From contig CP026600.1 in NCBI GenBank assembly GCA_003288255.1, positions 2,604,001 to 2,668,000 on the forward strand: 64,000 bases of DNA. Direction: 5' to 3'. Shown here piece after piece: positions 1 to 10,200 of this stretch. The position numbers and the translations under genes were made by a program. Positions within the stretch are counted from its first letter, which is position 1. Each line of letters opens with the position of its first letter. Origin of the DNA: Clostridiaceae bacterium 14S0207. GTDB taxonomy: Bacteria; Bacillota; Clostridia; Clostridiales; Clostridiaceae. A model generated the notes under the pieces. It was not told the origin of the DNA, did not search any database, and was given only the letters and a program-made list of their open reading frames with translations.

Positions 1-1890
1 ATTATTTATATATTGTTGCCCTATATCTAAGTTATCCGTTACTATTAAATCATGAATAATGTTATTTTTAGGTATTATTATTTGAATATTATATTCAACT
101 TCATCTCCTAAATCCACTTCACTTACATTACATGTTTTTGTAACTTTTATTCCTCCTACAATAGCTTTTACGGAACTATCTACTAGGTTATAATTCTTTC
201 CTCCATTATTAGTACTAGAATAAGTTCCCGAAATACTATTATTTATTTCAGTTCCTATCACTAAAGAATCATTTACCTTAACTGAAAATATATAAGTAGC
301 TGTAGTATTTTCAGTTAAGGTAGGTATATTCCATTGTAATGGATTATTAAGTGTTGGAAGTGTTACCGTTCCTATCGTTGGAGCTTGTATAGTACCTATA
401 AATTCAACTTTATTATCAAGAATATCTTCAATGTTTATATTATACCCTGGGGATGATCCATCAGATTCTACTTTAATTTGATAATAAATAATATCATTTC
501 TATCAACTATTATGTTACCTTTCGTAAAGTATCCTGATGTACCATATTGTGTAAAATTCTTTTGTTCCTTATATATAGTAACCTTAGGTACATTAACAGT
601 TATAGTAGTAGTAGCTTCTTTTTCTTGTGACCCACTACCATCTCCTATACTATCCCATTTTACATATGCTGTGTTAGTTTGATCCTGCCAATATGGTGAT
701 ATACCTAATCCTTGTTGAATAACTGCATCAAATTCATATTTGACCTGAACTTCTTTATTAAGTGCTTCTATATTATTATTTGTTCCTACTATAGGTTGGG
801 GAAATGTAATTCTATTACTTCCTCCACCTGATTCAGGAGTTATAGTTGGTGTTACTTGTATAGGTGGCTCTACACCAATTTGTTTAGTAGCTGATCCTAC
901 TACATATTCTTGTGAATTTGGTAAAAGGTCGTATATAGAGACATCATATAATGTAGTACCTTCAATAACATTTAATGTTATTGTGTATTTTATTGTGTCT
1001 CCTATTTCAATTTCATTTAATGAAGCTGTCTTGGTAAATCTCATATTTAAAAGATTGAATATTACCGTATTACTTTTTACTGGACCATAATTCTTACTAA
1101 ATTCATTATTATTAGATTCATAAATACCTGATGCTATATTTTCGATAGCAAGTGTATTCGGTAATTGATTAGAAACATTTAAATTAAATGTTAAAGTTAC
1201 TATCTCGTTGGGTCTTATTTGTTCAATGTTCCATTTTAATATATTTCCTTGAAAAACTACGTCTCCATTAGATGTTACGATACTATTCTTATCTACATTA
1301 AAATAATTTGAAATCATATCTGTTATTACATTGTTATATGAGATAGCTGTACCCTCATTAATTACATTTATTCTATAAGATAATATATCTCCACCTTGGA
1401 AAGAAACAGTTTCACTTGTATAGTCGATATTTTTAGTTATATTACTTTGGGATTTTAATATTTGTAAACTAGGTATATTAACATCTAAATTAGTACTCGT
1501 CTTAATAGGTGCTCCTATTACACCTGTATTTGCATCCATCCAAGTAAGAACTGCATTATTTACTTGTGTATCTATAAAGTTATCATTTACAGCAGCATCT
1601 ATTACTCTAGTTGAAAAAGAATAAACTAGAACAGTAGTTGCATCACTGGCATCTATATTAAATACTTCTGGAAAGGTTAATACTCCTCCTATTGGAATCG
1701 GTTGTAGTTCAATAAGGACTCCATCTTTTGTAACACTTCCTGGTATAAATTCCTGATTAGTATTGGGAAAAGTATCTTTAATTTGAACATTACTTACTAT
1801 AGTTCCTTTTGGTACTCTTATATCTAATATATAAGTAACAACATCGCCTATTTTAGTAGATGGGGGTGAAACAATTTTTGTGAAATATAT
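1..1890 (-). repeat. Alternating A/B DUF11-like module block, copy A
   Basis: This is the protein-level repeat region. B modules carry a pattern like TKxxS...GDxVxYxLxVxxPxGxxIYDVxVxDxLPxxQxYIPGS. A modules carry a KxQxNxT start followed by YxIxVxNxGxxxxYN. The visible order is B1-A1-B2-A2-B3, the same order as in copies B and C. Boundaries are approximate. Confidence 0.7.
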
Positions 1891-4110
1891 TATAGTTTCT
1901 GTTTTTAATGTAGTAGTAGCTATTAATGGTTCACCTGGATACTGATAACTTTTGTCTGGTTGGGAATATGGAACACTAAGAGTAGCCGTATTTTTTAACG
2001 TAGCTCCTAGTGGAACATCATTATCTACTATAACATCATATATTAAAATTAAATTTTCATTTGGTTCTAACTTATTTATATCTAAAGTTAAGGTTTGTCC
2101 AAATACTGCTGGTAATCCATAATCTCCTGTTCCTTGTACAGTTGCACTACCAACTTTATAACTTAATCCATTAGGAATACTATCTATTAATGTCATTTCA
2201 AAAGCATCGGTTACATTAATAATAGAGTCTTGATTGTTATTAACTGTAATGGTATAGGTATAACTTTCTCCTGGTTTGATATTGTCTACCTGCAATCCTT
2301 TTACTGTTTTATCAATTCTAATATTAGGCCTACCTATATTTACATTTATATATGATCTTTTGTTAAAATAATTATTTATATTATTTTGTCCCATATCTAC
2401 TGCTACATTATAATTTTTTTCATCAGTATTAATTACATCCGTTACCAATACTTTAAACGTAACTGTCCAATCTTGCTTTGCTGGTATATTTCCTAGTTGC
2501 CATTGTACACCATTAGGTTCTATAACTTCTGGAACGACTCCAGTTGGCATAGAGAAACTTCCTCCATAGGAAATATCCGAAATTACATTAGAAAAGCTAC
2601 TAGGGAAAAAATCTCTAATTATTATATTATCTTGTTCTGCATTTATAGTTGTAGCATCATATGTTATTTTAAATTGTGCAAAATCTCCTGGTGCACCTAT
2701 TAATGATGTCTTTTCTGTGTTATCAGCATAATAGTATTTTAGAAGTTCTTTACTTATTGTAGGAATAATAACACTTATGTTATCTTCACTAGTATCATTG
2801 ATATATTTATTAGTATCAGTTGTTAAAGCATTCATAATTACCCTATTGCTCAATATATCGAAGGACTTCACTTTAACACCATTTGCATAATCTCCCTTCG
2901 TAGTTGTACTATATGTTATGGTTTTACTTATGCCAGCATTTCCTCCATCAGTAGGAAAAATACTAGGTATATCCCATAATATGATAGTTTCATTATTATT
3001 ACTAATTACATCACTAGCTATAACATTGGCATCTGAGTTATAAGTTTGTCCATCACCTATAGTATCGATAATTTGAAATGTTTCAGTATCTTCTCCCTCG
3101 GTTATACCTGTATACTGATTTACATCATAAGTTAATGTATATTGATTTTTTGTATTTACATTTGTAGTATTGTTAGCTACCTTCTTATCAATAGTAAAAT
3201 ACATAGCTTTTACATATGCAAAATTTTGTACTTGTCCTTCTGTTCCTGTTAAAGTACCTATACTAGATATTAAAGTTCCATGAGGAATTATTGAGCCAGA
3301 ATTTTCTATTCCATTTAGAGCATACTTATTCCAAATAGCTACCTCGATAGTTATTTCATATATTGATTCTTCACTTAAACTTAAGTTATTCCATATTAAC
3401 AGTGTATAATCCGCTTCGGAACTCGGATTAACAATAGTAACATTATCAAATTGAGCAATATCTGGACCTGTTACTGAACTAATAGATAAATATCTTATAC
3501 CATTATTTAGTCTAAAAGTTAAAGATGTATTGGTTTGTTTTACACTACCATTATCTATTTTTATTATATAGTTATATTTCCATTGTGGTTGTATTATTGG
3601 TTGAAGTTGCCCTGCCCCTTTAGGCATTTTGCTAGGTGCTGTTATTTCTAAGGAATATGGTAATGGTATAAAGTTCACTTGAAATGTCTTACTTACCTTT
3701 GTATTTCCTGATTCCTTATCTCCTCTAAGCATTGTATCCATAATGGCATTTACAGTTACTCCATCTATAGGTCTATTAAAGATAACCTTACCTTTATTAG
3801 GATTTCTATAATTTATAAGCCCTTGTAAAACTACTTTAAGTATATAAGTTTGACCTGGACCTATATTCTGTATATTAAACCAAGTTTGTTCTTCAGAATA
3901 ATTAGAGGTTAAATTACTACTATCAATCTGCTCAGAAGCCGCTTTAAACTCTAACCCATCAGGAATAATTAATTTTGAATATAAATTATATGCTGTGTCC
4001 ATTGTACTATTGTTAGTAAATGTTATATCTACTACTATATCCTTACCCACAGTTCCTTTAATAGGGTTAGGAGTTATATTAATTACTATATCATTAGCCC
4101 CTATAGCCAC
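1..4110 (-). CDS. Giant DUF11-repeat protein, copy A (3' end outside window)
   Basis: The frame is open from a GTG start at 4110 to the left edge, giving 1,370 visible residues. AAGGAG lies 9 nt upstream of the GTG, and an in-frame TGA just before it excludes an earlier start. The protein begins VAIGANDIVINITPNPIKG, matching the N-termini of copies B and C. After an N-terminal region of about 740 residues come alternating DUF11-like modules: B1 (FTKIVSPPSTKIGD), A1 (ILKSQSNITKN), B2 (FTKTASLNEIEIGD), A2 (IYKEQKNFTQYG) and part of B3. There is no signal peptide or hydrophobic anchor, and I see no cysteine in the visible part. By comparison with its neighbours the full protein should be near 2,900 residues. 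DUF11 domains occur in large surface or structural proteins; the function of this one is unknown. Confidence 0.85.
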   Translation of the reverse strand, partial: MAIGANDIVINITPNPIKGTVGKDIVVDITFTNNSTMDTAYNLYSKLIIPDGLEFKAASEQIDSSNLTSNYSEEQTWFNIQNIGPGQTYILKVVLQGLINYRNPNKGKVIFNRPIDGVTVNAIMDTMLRGDKESGNTKVSKTFQVNFIPLPYSLEITAPSKMPKGAGQLQPIIQPQWKYNYIIKIDNGSVKQTNTSLTFRLNNGIRYLSISSVTGPDIAQFDNVTIVNPSSEADYTLLIWNNLSLSEESIYEITIEVAIWNKYALNGIENSGSIIPHGTLISSIGTLTGTEGQVQNFAYVKAMYFTIDKKVANNTTNVNTKNQYTLTYDVNQYTGITEGEDTETFQIIDTIGDGQTYNSDANVIASDVISNNNETIILWDIPSIFPTDGGNAGISKTITYSTTTKGDYANGVKVKSFDILSNRVIMNALTTDTNKYINDTSEDNISVIIPTISKELLKYYYADNTEKTSLIGAPGDFAQFKITYDATTINAEQDNIIIRDFFPSSFSNVISDISYGGSFSMPTGVVPEVIEPNGVQWQLGNIPAKQDWTVTFKVLVTDVINTDEKNYNVAVDMGQNNINNYFNKRSYINVNIGRPNIRIDKTVKGLQVDNIKPGESYTYTITVNNNQDSIINVTDAFEMTLIDSIPNGLSYKVGSATVQGTGDYGLPAVFGQTLTLDINKLEPNENLILIYDVIVDNDVPLGATLKNTATLSVPYSQPDKSYQYPGEPLIATTTLKTETIIYFTKIVSPPSTKIGDVVTYILDIRVPKGTIVSNVQIKDTFPNTNQEFIPGSVTKDGVLIELQPIPIGGVLTFPEVFNIDASDATTVLVYSFSTRVIDAAVNDNFIDTQVNNAVLTWMDANTGVIGAPIKTSTNLDVNIPSLQILKSQSNITKNIDYTSETVSFQGGDILSYRINVINEGTAISYNNVITDMISNYFNVDKNSIVTSNGDVVFQGNILKWNIEQIRPNEIVTLTFNLNVSNQLPNTLAIENIASGIYESNNNEFSKNYGPVKSNTVIFNLLNMRFTKTASLNEIEIGDTIKYTITLNVIEGTTLYDVSIYDLLPNSQEYVVGSATKQIGVEPPIQVTPTITPESGGGSNRITFPQPIVGTNNNIEALNKEVQVKYEFDAVIQQGLGISPYWQDQTNTAYVKWDSIGDGSGSQEKEATTTITVNVPKVTIYKEQKNFTQYGTSGYFTKGNIIVDRNDIIYYQIKVESDGSSPGYNINIEDILDNKVEFIGTIQAPTIGTVTLPTLNNPLQWNIPTLTENTTATYIFSVKVNDSLVIGTEINNSISGTYSSTNNGGKNYNLVDSSVKAIVGGIKVTKTCNVSEVDLGDEVEYNIQIIIPKNNIIHDLIVTDNLDIGQQYINN

Positions 4111-4166
4111 ACAATATCACTCCTTAAAATTTCTCCATATAATAATATTATTAAACATGTAACAAA

Positions 4167-4175
4167 AAGTTGCCT
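4167..4175 (-). promoter_or_regulatory. Shared upstream element AGGCAACTT, copy A
   Basis: AGGCAACTT lies 57 nt upstream of the GTG start. Matching AGGTAACTT words lie 53 and 56 nt upstream of copies B and C. A T/A-rich stretch containing TAATAAT and a nearly identical AGAAATTTTAAGGAGTGA leader follow. It may be part of a shared promoter or activator site. It does not fit the housekeeping -35/-10 pattern, so the assignment is open. Confidence 0.35.
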
Positions 4176-4214
4176 ATTCGAATTTAAAGCTCTAAGCTTT
4201 TTTATAAATTTTTA

Positions 4215-4255
4215 TACAAAAAAATCGAAGTATAATATTTAAATTGTACTTCGAG
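4215..4255 (-). terminator. Rho-independent terminator after copy B
   Basis: On the minus strand, CGAAGTA and TACTTCG arms (4226-4253) enclose an AT loop and are followed by a run of Ts. It lies 20 nt past the stop of the giant gene ending at 4275, so copy B and copy A are probably separate transcription units. Confidence 0.75.
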
Positions 4256-4274
4256 TGTAAATAAACTTGCTTAT

Positions 4275-7200
4275 TTATTTTAAAATGGAACTATTAATTA
4301 TATTACAATTTGGGCAGCAATATATAAATTCACATTTTCCTTTATTATTTATTAGATTCATTCCCTTACCTACACTAGATGTTATTATTGTCATGCATAC
4401 ACAAAACTTATAATTATTTTTATCAATAATTATATCCTTAGCTAAACTTTCAGAAATAATATTATACATATTTTCTTCTAATCTAGAAGTATATATAATA
4501 ACTTCTATACTTCTTTGTTCTAATATTCCATGAATTTCTTTTTGTGGTGATAAAGAACATTGCCCTGATGATAAACATCCACATCCTTGATAAATTATTG
4601 TATACGGAATCATAAAATCATATTTAACCTTACTAAAATTAGTATCACATTCACTTGTACTAATACTTAGACTTTCTTCTATAACTTTAGGATTTTTAAA
4701 AATTATTTTTTCAACTCTATACTCATTAATAATAGGAATTTGTATATCTTTATAAATATAGTGCCTAGCACATTTTCCGAATATTTTATTAATATATACA
4801 CATTCTAATTCTCCATCATTTTCTAACTTTATCGTACTACTTTCAAATATTGATTTTTTTTCTATATCTTTTGATGTTCTTAAAGTTAAAACAACCCTAT
4901 TATTTTCTAATTCCCCTATACTAAGTTGAGTTTTCTTATATTGAAGAACTCTATAACTATATATTATTTGTAATTCTTTTTCAGTTGCATCTACTTCTAA
5001 AATAACCGGATATATAATTCGTCCATTTAAATTTATAGCTACATTTGAACTTGTTTTTTTATATAATTCTGGTATTGTCCTAGAACTTATACTATTTCCA
5101 TTTTCATTAATAACTTTAAATTCGACTCCATCTTTATACGCATCTTTAAAAATGTATGATGGTGGATAATATCCTTGCACATCTAAATCGTATACCTTAA
5201 TTCCTTTACTTATATTAATTATTATATTGTATTCTATAATAAATAAATTAGAATTTTGTTCATATTCCTTTATATTACGTAATGTATTTAATGTAATTGT
5301 ACCTAATTTTATAATATTATTTATACTATGAACTTTATCTTTTCCTATAACATTAATACCTACTGAGAATTTAATAGGACTTTGATTTATATCAAACCAT
5401 GAAGGAACATCATATAATAAATATATTTTTTTATTTGTTTGTGGCATTAAATTTTGCAATTGTAATGGAGTATTATTATATTCTGTATTAGCTTCTACGT
5501 ATTGAATAAATTCATTGTTTATAAATAATTTATAACTAAATGGTATAGATTCAATACTTAAATTATATGAAACAATATTAACTGAATTGTTTTCAATTAT
5601 ATATCCAACCTTCCCAATCTTTCCAATAACCCCACAGCTTAATGCATTATTATCAGAAATATAGCTATTTCTATCTGGTACAAAATTATATATATTTCCT
5701 AGTATATTAGTTTCAACAAAGTTAGAAATAAATCCATCATATACTTCTCCACCTTTAGATAACCTAAAGTTTAAAGTCGCTTCATTGGTTATTATTTGTT
5801 TTACATTACTTATTACTTCTACTATATAAATTAGTTCGATTGTCTCTCCGATATTTATTTCATCAATATCCCGCCATATAAGTTTTCCACCTTGTACAGC
5901 TGCATGTGGTTCCAAATTAGCTACGCCTTTAGTAATTGATTTTATTTCTAAAAACCTTAACTTATTACTTAATATATCTTCTATAATAGGAACATAAATA
6001 CTAGATTCACCTTTATTATTAATAATAATCTTATATTCAATTATCTGTGAATTATATACACTAACAATTTCCTTTGTAAATTCATTTCCTGAATTTAGTT
6101 TTTTCTGTAACTTTTCTAAAGTGACATGTGCATTAATAACATTAACCTCATCACTAGTTGAAATAGGACCTATAATATTAGTATCTGCCTTATCTAAACT
6201 CCATGTAACACTGGCTGAATTAATTTGTACAATTTCAGGATTTGACAAAAAATTGCCTTGTTTTATAACGGCTTCAAATTCATAGTCATAAATTACATCT
6301 TCCTTGGTAGCAAAACCTGTAGAAATAATAGGAAAAGTGATTAACTGTCCTTGTACATTTGGAATAATGCTATTGTTATTTAGTTTTGCATTGTTGTTAT
6401 ACACTTGTCCTATAGGTAGAATATCCTGAACTTGGAGATTATAAAAACTTGTTCCTTTAGGAAGCCTAATACTTATTAAATATTTTATAGTTTCATCTAA
6501 CATATAGTTTGTTTTATCAGTAGACTTCTCTATAACTATATTAGGATATCTTTGAAATATTATAGGTGAATTAATACTGTCTCCTGAAAATTTAGGATTT
6601 AAATTAGTATCAAAACTTGTAGTAACTTTATTAGAACTCTCTCCCCCTGCTGGTATACCCCCTAAGGCTTTTACTTGAAATATAGCTGTAACTAATTCAT
6701 TTGGATACAACTCTTCAATCAACCAATTAACGTTTTGATCACTAACATCAAATTCAATTTCTCCGATATCTTTACTAATAATATCTACAAACGAAAAATT
6801 CTCTGATAATATATCTTTTGTTAATAAATTATAAGCTATACCATCTCCTGAATTCTGTACTACTAATTGGAATTCAATTAAATCTCCTAAATCTACATTA
6901 ATATTATTTATGTCAAATACTGTTCCTTTAGTAACATTTCTTTGTAATTTAGTCACTTGTACATTAGGATTTTTAACTATAACATTTGTATTTGAATTAA
7001 TTTCAGTAGTAGTAATTCCAGAAGGGTCTATATTCCACATTAACTGTGCATTATTTTTTTGAATTTCTCCTGGTATATCCTTATTAGTAATAGTTACTAT
7101 CCTAGCTATAAAAGAATAATCAATTTCAATTAAAGATGAAGTTGCATTTATTATATTTTCTGTAGGGAAAATTAAATTTTGCCCTTCTTGTTTCAACTCT

Positions 7201-10200
7201 ATTGGAACTCCATTTTTTTCTGCTTCACCTATATATATTTGTTGACTAGGTAATGAATCTTCAAGTATAACATTATAAATAATAATACCTTTTGGAATAA
7301 CAACTCTAAAATTATATGTTATAAGTCCTCCTAATTGAGCTTGTATAACAGATGATGTTTTTATAAATTTTATATTTTCTGGTTCAAATAAACTTACAAC
7401 ATTATTTGATTTTACAGGCCCATATTCATTTTGTAGATTGCTTTCCAACACACTATAAGTTACAGTTGCTTCATTGATGATTTCTTTACCTGGAGTAACT
7501 GGTGGTATTAAAATAGCAGAAAATATTATTGATGCAGTTTCATTTGCATCTAGCTCAGGAATACTCACTTGAAATGTATGATTACCTATTGTAAGTGAAT
7601 CAAAAACTACATCTATATTTCCTTGAACATTTTCTAAGGCTTGTACGATATACTCTGTAGGTAACTCATCATTAATATTAATATTGTATATTTTTGTGGC
7701 ACTGGGATTCTCAATATCTAATTTATAATAAACTTTTTGTCCTAAATTTATTTCTAAATTACTTGTTATAAATTTTACACCATCTTGACTCTGCATTTTA
7801 TTTATAACAAGTTTAATAGGTGTAACATTTAAATTTACTGAAGAAGTTTGTCTAGTTCCTTTAGTCCCTACTTCATCTATATCCCAATCTACATAAGATA
7901 TATTTATTTGTTTTTCTTCCGTATCACTTGTAGTACTTTCTATTAATACCTGAAAACTATATATTATAGTTTTTTCTCCTGCTGTAGCATCTATAGTTCC
8001 TTCATTAGGAAATACTAAAGTTGAAGGTGATACGAATTCAACTCCTCCAATACTTGTCAAGGTATTAGGTATATAGGACTGTCCAACAGGTAAATTATCA
8101 GTTACTTGTACATTATATGCTTTACTTCCTTTTTCTATAGTTAAGACTATCTTATAATTAACCTTTTCTCCAACTATACTTGAGGTTTCTATTTTATCTA
8201 CATTATCCTGCACAATATATTTATTAATTACAGGATTTATAAAAGAAAAACCTACCTCATTTGATTTTATTTCAGGTAATGGTATTGGATTTTGAATAGA
8301 ACTTTTACTATTAGTAACAAATCTATTTATTACATTAGTTCCTACTACAAATCCTATTTTTACATTTGTTCTTATGATAACTGATACTGTGTCATTAGGT
8401 GATATACTATCTACTGTCCAAGTAACTTCTTGTCCTGATATAGATATTCCTTCTGTTCCTTGATTTACAAATTCAAGTAAATTATTTAGTATATCTTTAC
8501 TAACTACTTCATAAGCTATTGCTTTACCATTATTAGATATACTTAATTTGTATTCTATTATATCTCCTGCAGATACATCTAATAAAGGTTCAGCAATAAA
8601 ATCCACTTGTCCCTTAGTAACATTTCTTTGAACTTTAATAGCTTGTAAGCTGGGTTTATTTACTTGAACCTGTAGTGTATCTTCTGATGGATTTACTTTT
8701 TTACCTCCTGGTTCATTCGACCAGTTTATATTAACAACATTAGTTTGAAACTCTGAACTTTGTGCCGCACTTATAGCCATAGATTTAAAACTATAACTTA
8801 TTATTTTATCATTAGTAAGAGGTGCTGTAATAGGACTAATTTCATTATAAGTTATTAGTCTACGTCCAATTATGGTAACTATCTCTGCAGATTCTGTTGA
8901 AGTCCAAGAAGCAGAAATATATTCTTGCTGTATTGGCAATTTATCTAATATGGTTAAATCATATATTGTTTGTCCCCTAGGTATATTAACATCTATCTTA
9001 TACTCAATGTTATCACCTAAACTTACTACTGATGAAATTGAACTTTTTTTAACCCTTAATCCATACATATCTATTCTTACTTCATTAGATCTAGTTGTAA
9101 ATACATTTTCTTTTATAACCTGTGCATTATATTCAATTCTACACATATTAATAAAAAATGTTCCAAGTTTTGCGTTACTATTTACTTTAACTGCAAATTC
9201 ATATTGTACGCTTGTGTCTTTAGGCAGCTGGTCTATATTCCAAATGATAGTTCCTCCAGTAGATTCCGTAGGAACAGTAACAGTACCCATTGTAGGTAAA
9301 GTTATATTAGAATCAAATTCTAAAGTATCCTGTAATATATCCTTAACACTAATATTATATGCTGTTGCTTCTCCATTTGAATTTAAAGTAATTCTATAGT
9401 AAATAATATCTCCAATATCTGCCAACTGGTCTTCCACCGAATATTCACCTAAATTTCCTATCTTAGTGAAATTCTTTTGTTCTTTTAATATAGTAACATT
9501 AGGTCTTTTTATTGTAACATTTAATGTAGATTTATTTATTTGTGGTGATGGTCCACCTTGTACAACATTCCAATCAAAGTCTGCCTCATTTATTTGTACT
9601 TGTGAATTTAATAAGTTATTATTATATAGAACATCTGCTATTATTGTATATCTAGCATTTATTGCCTCTTTTGTAGCATCTATAGTACGATTCTTATCAG
9701 CTATGGAATCGAAAAATATTAATTCTTGTTTACCAGATGGTAAAATATTATTCACTACAGCTATCTGTTTAACCTGTCCTGAATTTATCTGTTCTAATGG
9801 TACTCCATGAATTCTTTGCCCTTCCGGTAAATAATCATAAATACCAGTATTATATAGAATAGTACCCTTACTTATATTTAAATCTAGCGTATATTTTATT
9901 TTGTCTCCTACAACTGTGGTTGTATTAAGACTTGTTTTATTAAAACGTATACTTATAATTGAAAAAGTTACTTCATTACTTTCGATTGGACCATATTGTA
10001 TTTTTATATCTCTATTTGGTTTGTACTCTACACTAGCTTTATTTGTTATATTCTCCATAGCTGGAATGGTTTTATTTGTATTCATATTAAAAGTTAATAC
10101 TACAGTTTCGTTAGGCGCTATTTGTCCAATTATCCATGTTAAATTATTTCCTACAAATGTTGCATTCCCCTTACTACTATTTATGCTTAATTCATCAATA

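Noticed and set aside
1-4110. Possible frameshift or pseudogene in copy A because no complete frame is present
   Set aside because: The frame is open without a stop from the GTG at 4110 to position 1 and keeps the module order of the paralogs; it is simply cut by the window edge.
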